Below, in pieces: positions 38,471-48,012 of a stretch of 64,000 nucleotides of DNA (the first letter of the stretch is position 1; every line of letters begins with the position of its first letter). Made by a program: the position numbers and the translations under genes. The notes beneath the pieces are model-generated. The model made no database searches. It was not told the origin of the DNA and saw only the letters and a program-made list of their open reading frames with translations. This DNA is from Modestobacter marinus (GTDB taxonomy: Bacteria; Actinomycetota; Actinomycetes; Mycobacteriales; Geodermatophilaceae): the NCBI RefSeq assembly GCF_019799945.1, contig NZ_JABGCH010000026.1:1-64000 (forward strand). The letters run 5' to 3'.

Positions 38471-40597
38471 ATGAACCCGGACGCCGCTCCTGCCGATGCC
38501 TACGCCATGGCCGGAGCACCACCGAGGGCACCCCTGCCCGGCAGCTTCTACGAGGCGCTGTTCGCCCATGCCCTCGACGGCGTCCTGGTGGGCTCGCCCG
38601 ACGGGCGGGTGCTGCGGGCCAACGCGCGCGCCTGCGAGCTGCTCGGCCGGTCCGAGGACGAGCTGGTCCGGATCGGCCGGAACGGGATCGCCGACCCGTC
38701 GGACCCGCAGTGGGCCGCGGCCGTGGCGACCCGTGCCCGCACCGGCGCCTTCCGCGGCCTCCTCCGGATGCAGCGTGGTGACGGGTCGACCTTCCCCGCC
38801 GAGGTGACCAGCGCCGCCTACCTCGAGGACGGCAGCCCCCGCGCGTACGTCAGCTTCCGCGACCTCAGCGCCGAGGAGGCGGAGGCGGTCCGGACCGTGG
38901 AGAACCGGCGGGCCGCCGCCGAGGTGGTCGACAGCCTCGAGGCGATCAGCGACATGTACGTCGGCGTCGACGCCGACTGGACGATCACCTACATCAACGG
39001 CCAGGCCGAGAGGCGGCTGGGCGTGACCCGCCAGCAGGTCCTCGGGGGAGACCTGTGGCAGACGTTCCCGGCGCTCATCGGCTCGCCGTTCGAGGAGGCC
39101 CATCGCCGCGCGGTGGACACGCGGTGCCCCGCGACGGTGGAGGCGCACTACGCCCCGGCCGACCTGTGGTGCGAGGTGCGCGCCTACCCGCTGCGCCGGG
39201 GCGGCCTCGGCATCTACTTCCGGGACGTCGCCCGGCGGCGGGCCGGCGAGCAGGAACGCGAGCGACTGTTCGCCGCCGAGCGGGCCGCCCGGGCCGAGGC
39301 CGAGCAGGCCCAGTACGACCTGGTGCACCAGGCCACCCACGACGAGCTGACCGGTCTGCTGAACCGCACCGGGCTCCTGCAGCAGGCCGACCGGCTGCTG
39401 GCGGCCCGGCCGGGGGGCCGGCTGACGGTCATGTTCATCGACCTGGACCGGTTCAAGCTGGTCAACGACAGCTTCGGCCACGGCACCGGCGACCGGCTGC
39501 TGGCCGTGTTCGCCCACCGCCTGGGGGACCTGGCCGACCCGGCCCACCTGGTGGCCCGGTTCGGCGGCGACGAGTTCGTCGTGGCCATGGTGGACGTGTC
39601 CGCGGCGGAGGCCGGCGCGCTGGCCGAGCAGGTGATCGCGGCCAGCCGGGAGGCCGTCGAGGTGGGTCCGCAACTGCTGGTCACCGCGAGCATCGGGCTC
39701 GCCACCGCGCTGGACGGCGAGGACCTGGACAGCCTGCTGCGGGACGCGGACGCGGCGCTCTACCGCGCCAAGGACGCCGGCCGTGAGCAGATCGCCTGGT
39801 TCGACCGGGACATGCACGAACAGTCGGTGCGCCGCGTGGAGACCGAGCGCGACCTCCGCGACGCGCTGCTCCGGCACGAGCTGCTGGTGGACTACCAGCC
39901 CGCGTACGACCTGTGCAGCGGCCGGGTCACGCACGTGGAGGCCCTGGTGCGCTGGCGGCACCCGGTCCGTGGCCTGCTGCCGCCGCAGGACTTCATCCCC
40001 GTGGCCGAGGAGTGCGGGCTGATCCACCGGGTGGGGGAGTGGGTCCTGGCGCGGGCGATCGAGCAGGCCGCGTGCTGGGCGGACGTGCCGGGCCTGCGGG
40101 TGTGGGTCAACGTCTCCCCGCAGCAGCTCGCCGTCGCGGGTCTGGCGGAGCTGCTGGCCGGCCGCCTGGCGCGGGCCGGCCTGCCGGCGGAGCGGCTGGG
40201 CATCGAGGTCACCGAGTCGACCCTGGCCGACGCGACCCGGCTCATCCAGACGCTGCAGGAGGTCCGGGCGATGGGCGTGGCCGTCGCGATCGACGACTTC
40301 GGTACCGGGTACAGCTCGCTGGCCCGGCTCACCGCCTGCCCGGTCGACGTCATCAAGATCGACCGGTCGTTCGTCGCCGATCTCGGCACCCCGCGCGGCG
40401 GCGCGGTGCTCTCCGGCATCGTGACGCTGGCCCACGCCATCGGCGCGCACGTCATCGCGGAGGGGGTGGAGGCCCCCGAGCAGCTGTCCGCTCTCCGGGC
40501 GCTGGGCGTCGACTCGGCCAGCGGGTTCCTCCTCGCCCGGCCCGCACCGCCGGCCCAGGTGCCCCTGGCGCTGACACCCGTGGGCGCCGGCGGCTGA
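38471..40597 (+). CDS. PAS-PAS-GGDEF-EAL cyclic-di-GMP enzyme
   Basis: 708 residues. Two PAS-like sensor domains (about 25-130 and 150-260) are followed by a GGDEF domain. That domain is intact at RFGGDEF, with FIDLDRFKLVNDSFGHGTGD before it. The RxxD inhibitory I-site normally five residues upstream is absent, so product feedback may not occur. The EAL domain keeps VEALVRW, the Asp pair AIDDFGTGYSSLARL, and KIDRSFV and VIAEGVE, so phosphodiesterase activity is plausible. The protein can therefore make or degrade cyclic-di-GMP. No membrane helix. ATG at 38471. Confidence 0.87.
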   Translation: MNPDAAPADAYAMAGAPPRAPLPGSFYEALFAHALDGVLVGSPDGRVLRANARACELLGRSEDELVRIGRNGIADPSDPQWAAAVATRARTGAFRGLLRMQRGDGSTFPAEVTSAAYLEDGSPRAYVSFRDLSAEEAEAVRTVENRRAAAEVVDSLEAISDMYVGVDADWTITYINGQAERRLGVTRQQVLGGDLWQTFPALIGSPFEEAHRRAVDTRCPATVEAHYAPADLWCEVRAYPLRRGGLGIYFRDVARRRAGEQERERLFAAERAARAEAEQAQYDLVHQATHDELTGLLNRTGLLQQADRLLAARPGGRLTVMFIDLDRFKLVNDSFGHGTGDRLLAVFAHRLGDLADPAHLVARFGGDEFVVAMVDVSAAEAGALAEQVIAASREAVEVGPQLLVTASIGLATALDGEDLDSLLRDADAALYRAKDAGREQIAWFDRDMHEQSVRRVETERDLRDALLRHELLVDYQPAYDLCSGRVTHVEALVRWRHPVRGLLPPQDFIPVAEECGLIHRVGEWVLARAIEQAACWADVPGLRVWVNVSPQQLAVAGLAELLAGRLARAGLPAERLGIEVTESTLADATRLIQTLQEVRAMGVAVAIDDFGTGYSSLARLTACPVDVIKIDRSFVADLGTPRGGAVLSGIVTLAHAIGAHVIAEGVEAPEQLSALRALGVDSASGFLLARPAPPAQVPLALTPVGAGG

Positions 40598-40608
40598 CCC
40601 GCGCGGGC

Positions 40609-40627
40609 TCTCAGTGGGTTCTCAGTG
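40609..40627 (+). promoter_or_regulatory. Direct repeat TCTCAGTG x2, 11-base spacing
   Basis: TCTCAGTG occurs at 40609-40616 and again at 40620-40627, 11 bases apart, which is about one helical turn. It lies 58 bases before the oxidoreductase start. Paired 11-base direct repeats are a common form of OmpR-family response-regulator site. The controlling protein is not known. Confidence 0.3.
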
Positions 40628-40684
40628 CCTCCCGCTGGACTGTCGCCGTCCACAACGGAGACCGACAGCACGGAGCCGTGCCCC

Positions 40685-42172
40685 ATGACCGACCTGCAGT
40701 TCCGCACCGCCACCTCCTCGGCCGCCCTCGCCGCCGAGCTCGCCGCGACGACCCGCGCCCCCGTCCTGGCCCCTGGGGACGACAAGTACGCCGCGGCCCT
40801 GGCCACCTTCAACCTCGCCACGCAGCACCGCCCCGAGCTGGTGCTCGTCGCCGCGGACGCGGCCGACGTCGCGGCCGCCGTCCGGCTGGCCGCCCGGACC
40901 GGCCGGCGGGTCGCCGTGCAGGCGACCGGCCACGGCGCCGCCGCGGCCGGGCCCGGGACGATCCTCGTCTCCACCCGCGAGCTCACCGGCCTCGCGATCG
41001 ACCCGGCCCGGCGGACCGCGACCCTCGGCGCCGGCGTCCGCTGGCAGCAGGTCCTGGACGCGGCGGCGCCGCACGGGCTGGCCGCGCTGGCCGGGTCCTC
41101 GCCCGGCGTCGGCGCCGTCGGGTACACCCTGGGTGGCGGCCTGAGCCCCGTCGGCCGCACCTTCGGGTTCGCCGCCGACCACGTGCGCTCGTTCGAGGTG
41201 GTCGACGCGGCCGGGGAGCTGCTGCACGTCGACGCCGACTCCCACCCCGACCTGTTCTGGGCGCTGCGCGGCGGCGGCGCGGCGTTCGGCCTCGTGACCG
41301 CCATGACCATCGACCTGTTCCCGGTCCGCACGCTGTACGCCGGCGGGCTCTTCTTCTCCGCCGAGGTGGCCCGCACGGTGGTGCACCGCTGGCGGGACTG
41401 GACCCGCGAACTGCCGGAGACGGTGAGCACCTCGATCGCCCGGCTCGACCTCCCGCCGGCCCCGGAGCTGCCCGAGCCGCTGCGGGGGCGCTCGGTCGTC
41501 CACGTCCGGTTCGCCTTCGTCGGCGACGCCGCGGAGGGCGCCCGGCTCCTCGCGCCGATCCGGGCCGCGGCCACACCGCTGCTGGACACGGTCGGCGAGC
41601 TGCCGTTCGCCGCCCTCGGTGCGGTCCACGCCGACCCGGTGGACCCGCTGCCGGCGATGGAGCGCGGCTCGCTGCTGGCCGACCTGCCGCCGGCCGCGGT
41701 CGAGGCGTTCGTCGACGTCACCTCCCCGGCGACCGGGCTGCCGATCATGGTCGCGGAGCTCCGGCTGCTGGGCGGCGCCCTCGGCCGCCCGCCGGCCGTG
41801 GCCAACGCGGTCGGCGGCCGGTCCGCCGCCTACTCGCTGCTGGCGATCGGCGTGCCCGTTCCCCCGATCGCCGCGCTGGTGCCCGAGGCGCTGGAGACCG
41901 TCGTCGCCCGGCTGGCGCTCTGGTCGACCGGTGGAGCGCTGGTGAACTTCGCCGGCGGCACCGACCGGGTGGCCGTCGAGCGGGTCCGGCAGGCCTTCGG
42001 TGCGGAGACCTGGGAGCGGCTGGTGGCGCTGCGGGCCGCGACCGACCCGGACGGCGTGCTGTCCCCGGCGGCCCGGTGGTCGCTGGAGGCCGAGCCGGTC
42101 GTCGAGCTCACCGACCCGGAGGAGGCCGGCCGGCAGCCGGTCGGCCCACCAGCTCCCCGAGCAGGGCGCTGA
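40685..42172 (+). CDS. FAD-binding oxidoreductase (PCMH/BBE type)
   Basis: 495 residues. The PCMH FAD-binding domain covers about residues 40-215. VAVQATGHGAAAAGPGTILVSTREL holds a candidate covalent flavin His. AGSSPGVGAVGYTLGGGLSPVGRTFGFAADHV has the Gly-rich run but a Ser where bicovalent enzymes keep Cys, so only single covalent attachment is likely. The C-terminus NFAGGTDRVAVERVRQAFGAETWERL ... DPDGVLSPAARWSL is the short form of the berberine-bridge region. The substrate is unknown. The 3' end overlaps the SARP gene on the other strand by 65 bases. Confidence 0.83.
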   Translation: MTDLQFRTATSSAALAAELAATTRAPVLAPGDDKYAAALATFNLATQHRPELVLVAADAADVAAAVRLAARTGRRVAVQATGHGAAAAGPGTILVSTRELTGLAIDPARRTATLGAGVRWQQVLDAAAPHGLAALAGSSPGVGAVGYTLGGGLSPVGRTFGFAADHVRSFEVVDAAGELLHVDADSHPDLFWALRGGGAAFGLVTAMTIDLFPVRTLYAGGLFFSAEVARTVVHRWRDWTRELPETVSTSIARLDLPPAPELPEPLRGRSVVHVRFAFVGDAAEGARLLAPIRAAATPLLDTVGELPFAALGAVHADPVDPLPAMERGSLLADLPPAAVEAFVDVTSPATGLPIMVAELRLLGGALGRPPAVANAVGGRSAAYSLLAIGVPVPPIAALVPEALETVVARLALWSTGGALVNFAGGTDRVAVERVRQAFGAETWERLVALRAATDPDGVLSPAARWSLEAEPVVELTDPEEAGRQPVGPPAPRAGR

Positions 42173-44951
42173 CCTCACTCCGCGACAGCCGGCGCCCGTC
42201 CGCGCAGTGTCGCTGGAACTCCTCGGGAGGCAGGGCCGCGGTGATCGCGGCCGCCTCCCGGGGGCCGTCGACCGGGTCCATCCGGGCCGGGTCGAAGCCC
42301 ACCCTGTCCCCGTGGGCACCGGCGGCCCCGGCGAGGAGCGCGGCCTCCCGGCCCCGGCCGGCGAGCGCCAGGGCGCAGGCGGTGGTGTGCAGCAGCACCA
42401 GCCAGGAGGTGACGTCCCCCTCGGCCTCCAGTGGGCCGCGCATGTGCGCGCCGGCGGCCAGTGCCTCGGCCAGGTCGCCGGTGTCGATCGCGGCCTTCAT
42501 CAGCGCCCAGGTCGTGGAGATCGCGCCCCAGGCGTGGCCGGCCTCCTCGGCGACGGCGACGGCCTCGCGCAGCACCGGCAGCGCGCCGCCGACGCCCGTC
42601 GAGCGGCGGGCCATGCCGAGGATCATCAGCGCCTCCGCCTCGATCCAGCGCTCGCCGCAGGCCCGCGCGGCCGCCACCGCCTGCTCCGCGCGGGCGACCA
42701 CCTCGGCGGGCTCCCCGCCGAAGCTGACCAGGTGGGCGGTCCACGCCGCGACGTGGGCGGCGAGCGCGGGGTCACCGCTCGCGGCGGCCAGCCGCACGGC
42801 CTGCGGCATGACCTCGCGGGCGGTGTCCAGGTCGGCGGCGAGGTAGCTGAGGCTGCCCAGGCCGGCCATCGCCCGGGCCCGGCGGGCGGCGGCCGCCGGG
42901 TCCTCCGGGCGGGCGTCCCCGGCGGTGATGAGCGCGGTGCGGGTGGCCACCAGGCCCTCGGCGATGTCCCCGGCCCGGTACCAGGACCAGGCCAGCACCC
43001 CGCACAGCTCCAGCAGGTACTCGCCGTCCCCGGCCTCCGCGGCCGACGCCAGCGCGGTGCGCTGGTCGGGCCGGCCTCGGCGCAGCTCCTCGAGCGCCCG
43101 GGCCGCCTCCGGACCCCGCGCCCGGCGGGCCGCTGAGCTGCACCGCTGCAGCACGTGCATCCGGTGCCGCAGCCGGGTCTCCGTCAGCTCGTCGCCCTCG
43201 CTGTGGGTGGTGGCGAAGGAGCGCAGCGTCTCCAGCAGCCGGTAGCGCCGCGGCCCCGGTCCCGGCACCGTGGTCACCAGGGACCGGCGGACCAGGCTGC
43301 CGACCAGCTCCACGACCGCGGAGTCGGGGACCGGGACCCCGGCGACCGCGGCGGCGCCCTGCAGGTCGAACCCGTCGGGGAAGACGGCCAGCCGGCGGAA
43401 CAGCTCGGCCTCGCGCGCGTCCAGGGAGCGGTAGCTCCACTCCACGGTGTCCTCGAGCCCCCGCTGGTGGGCCGGGGCGCCGCGTCGGCCGCGCAGCAGG
43501 GTGAACCGGTCCGCGAGCCCCGCGGCGAGCTGGTCCACCGACAGCACGCGGACCCGGGCCGCAGCGAGCTCCAGGGCCAGCGGCAGCCCGTCGAGCTCGG
43601 CGGCGATCCGCCGGACGACGTCCAGCTCGCCCGGCCCCGGGTGCCAGTCCGGCGCGGCCGCGTGCGCGCGGCGGGTGAACAGCTCGACGGCGTCGCCGGC
43701 CGGGTCGAGCGGCGGGACGTCGACCGTCGTCTCGCCGTCCACGTCCAGCACCTCCCGGCTGGTGACCAGCACGGTCAGCGCCGGGCAGCGGGGGAGCACC
43801 GTGGCGACCAGGGCGGCGACCGCGTCGACGAGGTGCTCGGCGTTGTCCAGCACGAGCAGCCCCGACCGGGCGCCGAGCACGGCCGCCAGCCGGTCGGCGT
43901 CGGGGATGCCGAGCAGCCCGAGGGCGTCGGCGACCGTGGCGGCGAGCAGCGCCGGGTCCGAGAGCGCGGCGAGCTCCACGAACCAGGGGCCTTCGTCGTC
44001 CTGCCGCCGGCGGGCGACCTCCACGGCGAGCCGGGTCTTGCCGACCCCGCCGGGGCCGGTGAGGGTCAGCAGCCGCGTCGCGCGCAGCGCCGCGCCCACC
44101 GCTCCGACCAGCTGCTCGCGGCCGACCAGGTCGGTCAGCGGGGTGGGCAGCCGGGACGGCGGGCCGGGCGGGGGCGGCGGCGCGGACGCCGGCACCGCGG
44201 CCTGGCTGCGCACGGTCTCCTCGACCGCCACCAGCCCCGGCCCGGGGTCCAGGCCCAGCTCCTCGGCCAGCACGCCACGCACGGTCCGCAGCGCGGCCAG
44301 TGCGTCGGACTGCCGGCCGCTGCGGTACAGCGCGAGCGCCAGCAGCTCCCAGCCGCGCTCGCGCAGCGGGTGCCGGGCGGTGTGCTCCTGCGCGCGGCCG
44401 ACCACCTCCGCGTGCCGGCCGGTGCGCAGCAGCGCGTCGAGCAGCTCCTCGGTGGCGGCCAGCCGGAGGTCCTCCAGCCGGGCCACGTCCGGGGTCAGCG
44501 CCGGCAGGTGACCCACGTCGGCGTACGCCGGGCCGCGCCACAGCTCCAGCGCCTCGGTCAGCAGCAGGGCCGCCGTCGCCGGGTCACCCGCGGCGAGGGC
44601 CGCGCAGCCGCGGCTGCTCAGCTGCTCGAACCGGGTCGCGTCGACCGAGCCCGGCGGCACCTGCAGCGCGTAGCCCGGCCCGCGGCGGACCAGGACCTGG
44701 GGCGGGTCGCCGCGGCGGCGGTCCGGTTCCAGGGCCGCGCGCAGCTGGGAGACGTAGTAGTGCAAGGTCGCCACGCCGGGCGGGTCGTCGTCCGGCCACA
44801 CGTCGGCGCGCAGCTGGTCGGCCGGGACCATCCGCGGGCTGGCCGCGACCAGGCAGGCCAGGACGGCGCGCTGCTTGGGTCCGCGCAGGTCGACGGGGGC
44901 GCCGTCCAGGGTGGCCGTGACCGGGCCGAGCACGTGCAGATCGAGCGCCAA
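42108..44951 (-). CDS. AfsR/SARP-type transcriptional regulator (BTAD, STAND ATPase, TPR)
   Basis: 947 residues. An OmpR-type winged helix at the N-terminus (DLHVLGPVTATLDGAPVDLRGPKQRAVLACLV) is followed by a BTAD domain (VDATRFEQLSSRGCAAL). A P-loop ATPase then has TGPGGVGKTRLAVEVA and LLVLDNAEHLVDAVAALV. The C-terminal half is TPR-like. SARP/AfsR regulators switch on secondary-metabolite or stress operons. No biosynthetic cluster was recognised within the window. Start TTG at 44951 behind GAGGGG; GTG 44933 is an alternative. It is preceded on the same strand by the ACT-domain gene. Confidence 0.87.
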   Translation of the reverse strand: MALDLHVLGPVTATLDGAPVDLRGPKQRAVLACLVAASPRMVPADQLRADVWPDDDPPGVATLHYYVSQLRAALEPDRRRGDPPQVLVRRGPGYALQVPPGSVDATRFEQLSSRGCAALAAGDPATAALLLTEALELWRGPAYADVGHLPALTPDVARLEDLRLAATEELLDALLRTGRHAEVVGRAQEHTARHPLRERGWELLALALYRSGRQSDALAALRTVRGVLAEELGLDPGPGLVAVEETVRSQAAVPASAPPPPPGPPSRLPTPLTDLVGREQLVGAVGAALRATRLLTLTGPGGVGKTRLAVEVARRRQDDEGPWFVELAALSDPALLAATVADALGLLGIPDADRLAAVLGARSGLLVLDNAEHLVDAVAALVATVLPRCPALTVLVTSREVLDVDGETTVDVPPLDPAGDAVELFTRRAHAAAPDWHPGPGELDVVRRIAAELDGLPLALELAAARVRVLSVDQLAAGLADRFTLLRGRRGAPAHQRGLEDTVEWSYRSLDAREAELFRRLAVFPDGFDLQGAAAVAGVPVPDSAVVELVGSLVRRSLVTTVPGPGPRRYRLLETLRSFATTHSEGDELTETRLRHRMHVLQRCSSAARRARGPEAARALEELRRGRPDQRTALASAAEAGDGEYLLELCGVLAWSWYRAGDIAEGLVATRTALITAGDARPEDPAAAARRARAMAGLGSLSYLAADLDTAREVMPQAVRLAAASGDPALAAHVAAWTAHLVSFGGEPAEVVARAEQAVAAARACGERWIEAEALMILGMARRSTGVGGALPVLREAVAVAEEAGHAWGAISTTWALMKAAIDTGDLAEALAAGAHMRGPLEAEGDVTSWLVLLHTTACALALAGRGREAALLAGAAGAHGDRVGFDPARMDPVDGPREAAAITAALPPEEFQRHCADGRRLSRSEVSALLGELVGRPAAGRPPPGR

Positions 44952-44977
44952 TCGGTTCCCCTCGCCACGTGCCCCGG

Positions 44978-45699
44978 TCAGCGGGGAACCTTGTCGGCCG
45001 GGAACCGCCTGGTCAAGGGCTCCCGGCGCGGGGCGCGTTCGTTCGGGCAGTCACGGAAGGGCGTACCCACCGCCACCGCATCGCCGTCGGGCCGCGCCCG
45101 GGCTCCGCGAGGGCCACGGGACAGGTCTGCGTCCAGCGGCCGGTGCCGGGCCGCGGCGCCCAGCAGCTCGGCGACCGCCCAGGGCAGCTCGCCGCGGTCG
45201 TGCGCCACCCGGGCGGCGAGCCCGAGGGCCCGGGTCTGCCCGTCGGCCAGCGCATGGGGGGTCGCGGGCCAGACCTGCACGTGGTGCGCGCCGAGCCCCG
45301 GACGGCGGCGACGAGCGCGTCGGCGGTCAGCGACGCGGGCGCGGCCACGACGAGCTCGTCGAGGGCGCCGCGCTCCAGCGGGTGCACGTGCACGCCCAGC
45401 ACGTTGACGTCGAGGTGCGCCAGCTCGGCGGCCAGCCGCTCCAGGTCCCCCGGACGGTCCGTCACGACCGACCGCAGCCGCCACAGGGCGGGGGACGTGA
45501 GCAGCCGGTCCCTGGAGCGGACGGCGGGTGCGTGCAGCCAGGACTGGAGCAGCCGCATCGCCGCGGGCTCCACGACCCAGATGACGAGCAGCGTGGTGCT
45601 GAGGGCGAGCAGGGCGACGCTCAGGACCAGCAGCAGGTGGAACCACAGGACCGCGGCATGGAGGGCGAGTTCGAGCGGCGAGACCGCGAGCAGTTTCAC
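44978..45699 (-). pseudogene. Membrane-anchored ACT-domain-like gene, frameshifted
   Basis: Minus strand, GTG at 45699. An N-terminal hydrophobic segment (LALHAAVLWFHLLLVLSVALLALSTTLLVIWVV) is followed by an ACT-like domain (LRSVVTDRPGDLERLAAELAHLDVNVLGVHVHPLERGALDELVVAAP, then LTADALVAAVRG). The frame then breaks at about 45296-45299, a run of four C on the plus strand. With one added base the next frame reads LGAHHVQVWPATPHALADGQTRALGLAARVAHDRGELPWAVAELLG and stops at 44978. Repaired, the gene is 723 bases (240 residues). ACT-type domains bind amino acids. The shift is either real decay or an assembly error in a homopolymer. Confidence 0.65.
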
Positions 45700-45969
45700 T
45701 GAGGGTGAGCCGGGCCCTGCGGGATGGGGGAGACGGGCACAGGAATCACACGCCAGATCGGTGCTGAGGGCACGGGGCAGGGTCACGGGACTTCCATTCG
45801 ACGGCGGGGAGGGATATCCATCGGACGGGGACGTCGGCGTCGTCGTCGTCAAGCCCACAGCGCCGGGACATCCGGCACAGCAGGGCGGAACGGGCTGCTC
45901 AGTGGGGCGCCGTGGTCGGCGCTGCTCCGCGGTGCTCCGTGCGACCAGTGTCGGCGACCGGCATTGCCG

Positions 45970-45998
45970 CACCATTGCCCGAAAGGCAAGGAATGGTG
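45970..45998. promoter_or_regulatory. Bulged hairpin in the divergent gap
   Basis: CACCATTGCC pairs with GGCAA and TGGTG around a CGAAA loop: a 10-bp stem interrupted by a four-base bulge (GGAA). Many 5' leader RNA switches have such bulged stems. No downstream gene is close enough to assign it. Confidence 0.28.
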
Positions 45999-46230
45999 AA
46001 CGTCCGCCTCGGACATGCCGGTGTTCGTTTTCGTCGCCGGCGCTACAGTTTCCATTCACGGGGAAACCGTGTTCCGCGCCACCATTCCGGGGAGGGTGGT
46101 CCGGGCGGCCCCACGTCCTGCGGTCCCGAGGCGCGGTTCCCGACCCAGCGCGTTCGCCGCATGTGCCTGGTGAACTACAGCGGGTGACGGACGGCCGCTC
46201 GCGGAACCGGAACGGGGCCACGGTGGGCTC

Positions 46231-46255
46231 CGGGCGGGCTGGTGCGGCCCGCCCG
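46231..46255. terminator. Strong GC hairpin upstream of the LuxR-type gene
   Basis: CGGGCGGGC at 46231-46239 and GCCCGCCCG at 46247-46255 form a perfect 9-bp stem with a seven-base loop, 56 bases before the ATG at 46312. It may act as an attenuator or terminate upstream transcripts. Confidence 0.38.
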
Positions 46256-46311
46256 TCGGGAGAGTGCGGCCAACCCTCGCGACGGGCGGGGGGCAGGGGG
46301 AGGACAGGGAG

Positions 46312-46927
46312 ATGCCCGAGCGGATTCCCACGTACGTCTACGCCGGCGACCCCATCTCGCAGGCCGGGGTGGTCAGCCAGCTGCGGCCGCGACCCGAGGT
46401 CTGCATCGTCGAGGAGGCCGACCTGGACCGGGCGCGCGTGGCCGTCATCGTCACCGACGTCGTGGACGACGAGAGCCGGCGGGTGCTGCGCGCGGTGCAG
46501 CGGGGCGGTGTCCCGCGCACCGTCCTGGTCGCCGGGGCGCTGGACGACGCCGCGGTCACGGCCGCGGCGCGGGCGGGCGTCTCGGGCGCTCCGCCGGACG
46601 GAGGCGACGGCGGAGGCGCTGGTGCGGGTGGTCGTCCGGGCGGCCGCGGGGCGGGGCGAGGTCCCGGCCGGCCCGCCCGCCGGCCCGCTCGACCTGGTGC
46701 ACCGCCGGGCCCTGCCGCCCCGGGGCCTCGCCCTGCGTGGGCTGTCCGAGCGGGAGACGCAGGTGCTGCGGCTGGTCGCCGACGGCCACGACACCGCCGA
46801 GATCGCCGGGTTGCTCTGCTACAGCGAGCGCACGGTGAAGAACGTCCTGCACGCCGTCACCAGCCGGCTGCAGCTGCGCAACCGCTCGCACGCCGTGGCC
46901 TACGCGCTGCGAGAGGGGCTGATCTGA
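46312..46927 (+). pseudogene. LuxR-type regulator gene, frameshifted
   Basis: ATG 46312 behind GGAGGACAGGGAG. The N-terminal half is receiver-like (IPTYVYAGDPISQAGVVSQLRPRPEVCIVEEADLDRARVAVIVTDV). The frame is lost at about 46584-46590, in a GGG run. The rest lies one frame over (LRRTEATAEALVRVVVRAAAG, then the HTH GLSERETQVLRLVADGHDTAEIAGLLCYSERTVKNVLHAVTSRLQL) and stops at 46927. Removing one base gives about 204 residues. The HTH is intact and helix-turn-helix residues look normal, so decay, if real, is recent. Confidence 0.7.
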
Positions 46928-46935
46928 CGGGCCGC

Positions 46936-47763
46936 CTACCGGGGGACCGGGGGCCCCGGCCTGGCGTCGACGCCCGGCACCCAGACGGCGGCCCGCAGGA
47001 TGCCCTGCCGCTGGGCGACCAGCACCGCGGTGAGGCGGTCGCTGACGCCGAGCTTCCGGTAGATGTTCCCGGTGTGCTTGCCCACCGTCCGGACCGAGCA
47101 GCCCAGCCGGTGGGCGATGGCGGCGGCGGTGAGGCCCTCGGAGAGGCACAGCAGCACGCTCACCTCGCGCCCGGTGAGGCCGGCCTCGCGGGCGCCGGCC
47201 TCCCGGGTGCCCGGCCGGCCGTCGTCGTCCCGCAGCCACCGGCCAATCACCCGCACGTGCCGGTCCATGGCCCGCAGCAGCGGCTGGACCGCCGCGGCGA
47301 GCGCCAGCTCCCGGTCGTCGTAGTCCCGGCCGGACCGGGCGAAGGCGAATGCGCACACCTCGGTCGGACCCCCGCGCAGCGGGAGGCTGATGATCTGGTC
47401 CCAGCCACGCAGGTCCACGAGGAACGCCCGCGCCGGTGACCGGTGCCAGCTCAGCCAGCCGCCGGCCGCGGTCTGCGCCGTGGCCGGCGTGAGGTCGCCC
47501 GCCGCGGTCGCGACCATCAGCGGGTGCTCGAAGCGCATCGCGTGGGTCGCCCCGATCAGCAGGGCGACGTCCGCGGGGGCGAGGCCGGAGGACCGGATGT
47601 CGGTCTGCCCGGTCCGCCACGTCGTGCGCTGCAGGACCGCTCCGGGGGAGTCCAGCCGCGGGCAGAGGAACGAGAAGACCGCCTCGGCGGGCAGCTGCGG
47701 GCCGTCCATCCGGTCGAGCACGTCGATCGCGAAGTCGGTGATCTCCTGGACGGCTGACCCCAT
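46936..47763 (-). CDS. LuxR family regulator with a sensory N-terminal domain
   Basis: 275 residues from ATG 47763 (GGAGG ribosome site). The N-terminal 190 residues are GAF/PAS-like: a WDQIISLPLRGGPTEVCAFAFARSGRDYDDRELALAAAVQPLL segment precedes a HTH of the LuxR type (GLTGREVSVLLCLSEGLTAAAIAHRLGCSVRTVGKHTGNIYRKLGVSDR). No receiver aspartate is evident. It stands alone, convergent with the frameshifted LuxR gene nine bases away. Confidence 0.8.
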   Translation of the reverse strand: MGSAVQEITDFAIDVLDRMDGPQLPAEAVFSFLCPRLDSPGAVLQRTTWRTGQTDIRSSGLAPADVALLIGATHAMRFEHPLMVATAAGDLTPATAQTAAGGWLSWHRSPARAFLVDLRGWDQIISLPLRGGPTEVCAFAFARSGRDYDDRELALAAAVQPLLRAMDRHVRVIGRWLRDDDGRPGTREAGAREAGLTGREVSVLLCLSEGLTAAAIAHRLGCSVRTVGKHTGNIYRKLGVSDRLTAVLVAQRQGILRAAVWVPGVDARPGPPVPR

Positions 47764-48012
47764 CGCGAGCCTCCGATGACAGCTGCGCCGGCGCGGTCCC
47801 GGGTCGAGCGCCGGGCACGGGGTCCGGCTGTCCGCTCGAGCGGGGTCGACGATCCTCGGCTGTACCGGGCACGTCAACGGTGCGTCCGCCCGCGCGTGCG
47901 CCGCGTTGCCACCGGTGCGTGTCGCGGTACGTACTTGTGCGTAGAGACGCCCCGGACGCCCCTCCCTAGCGTCCGTCCCGGGGGCGGCAGTCCGCTGCCA
48001 TGGGGGGAACCG

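Larger units (their letters stand above)
45700..46311. other. 612-base gap with no gene; two hairpins
   Basis: Divergent intergenic region between the ACT-like gene (minus) and the LuxR-type gene (plus). No coding frame here has convincing codon phase. It contains the AT-richest stretch of the central window (about 45960-46080, with TTCGTTTTCGTC and TTTCCATTCACGG) and two hairpins listed separately. A long 5' leader or an unannotated small RNA is possible; nothing definite is seen. Confidence 0.5.

Noticed and set aside
44969-46311. Long plus-strand frame upstream of the LuxR-type gene
   Set aside because: Only its end (from about 46590) is coding; the upstream part is antisense to the ACT-like gene and intergenic.
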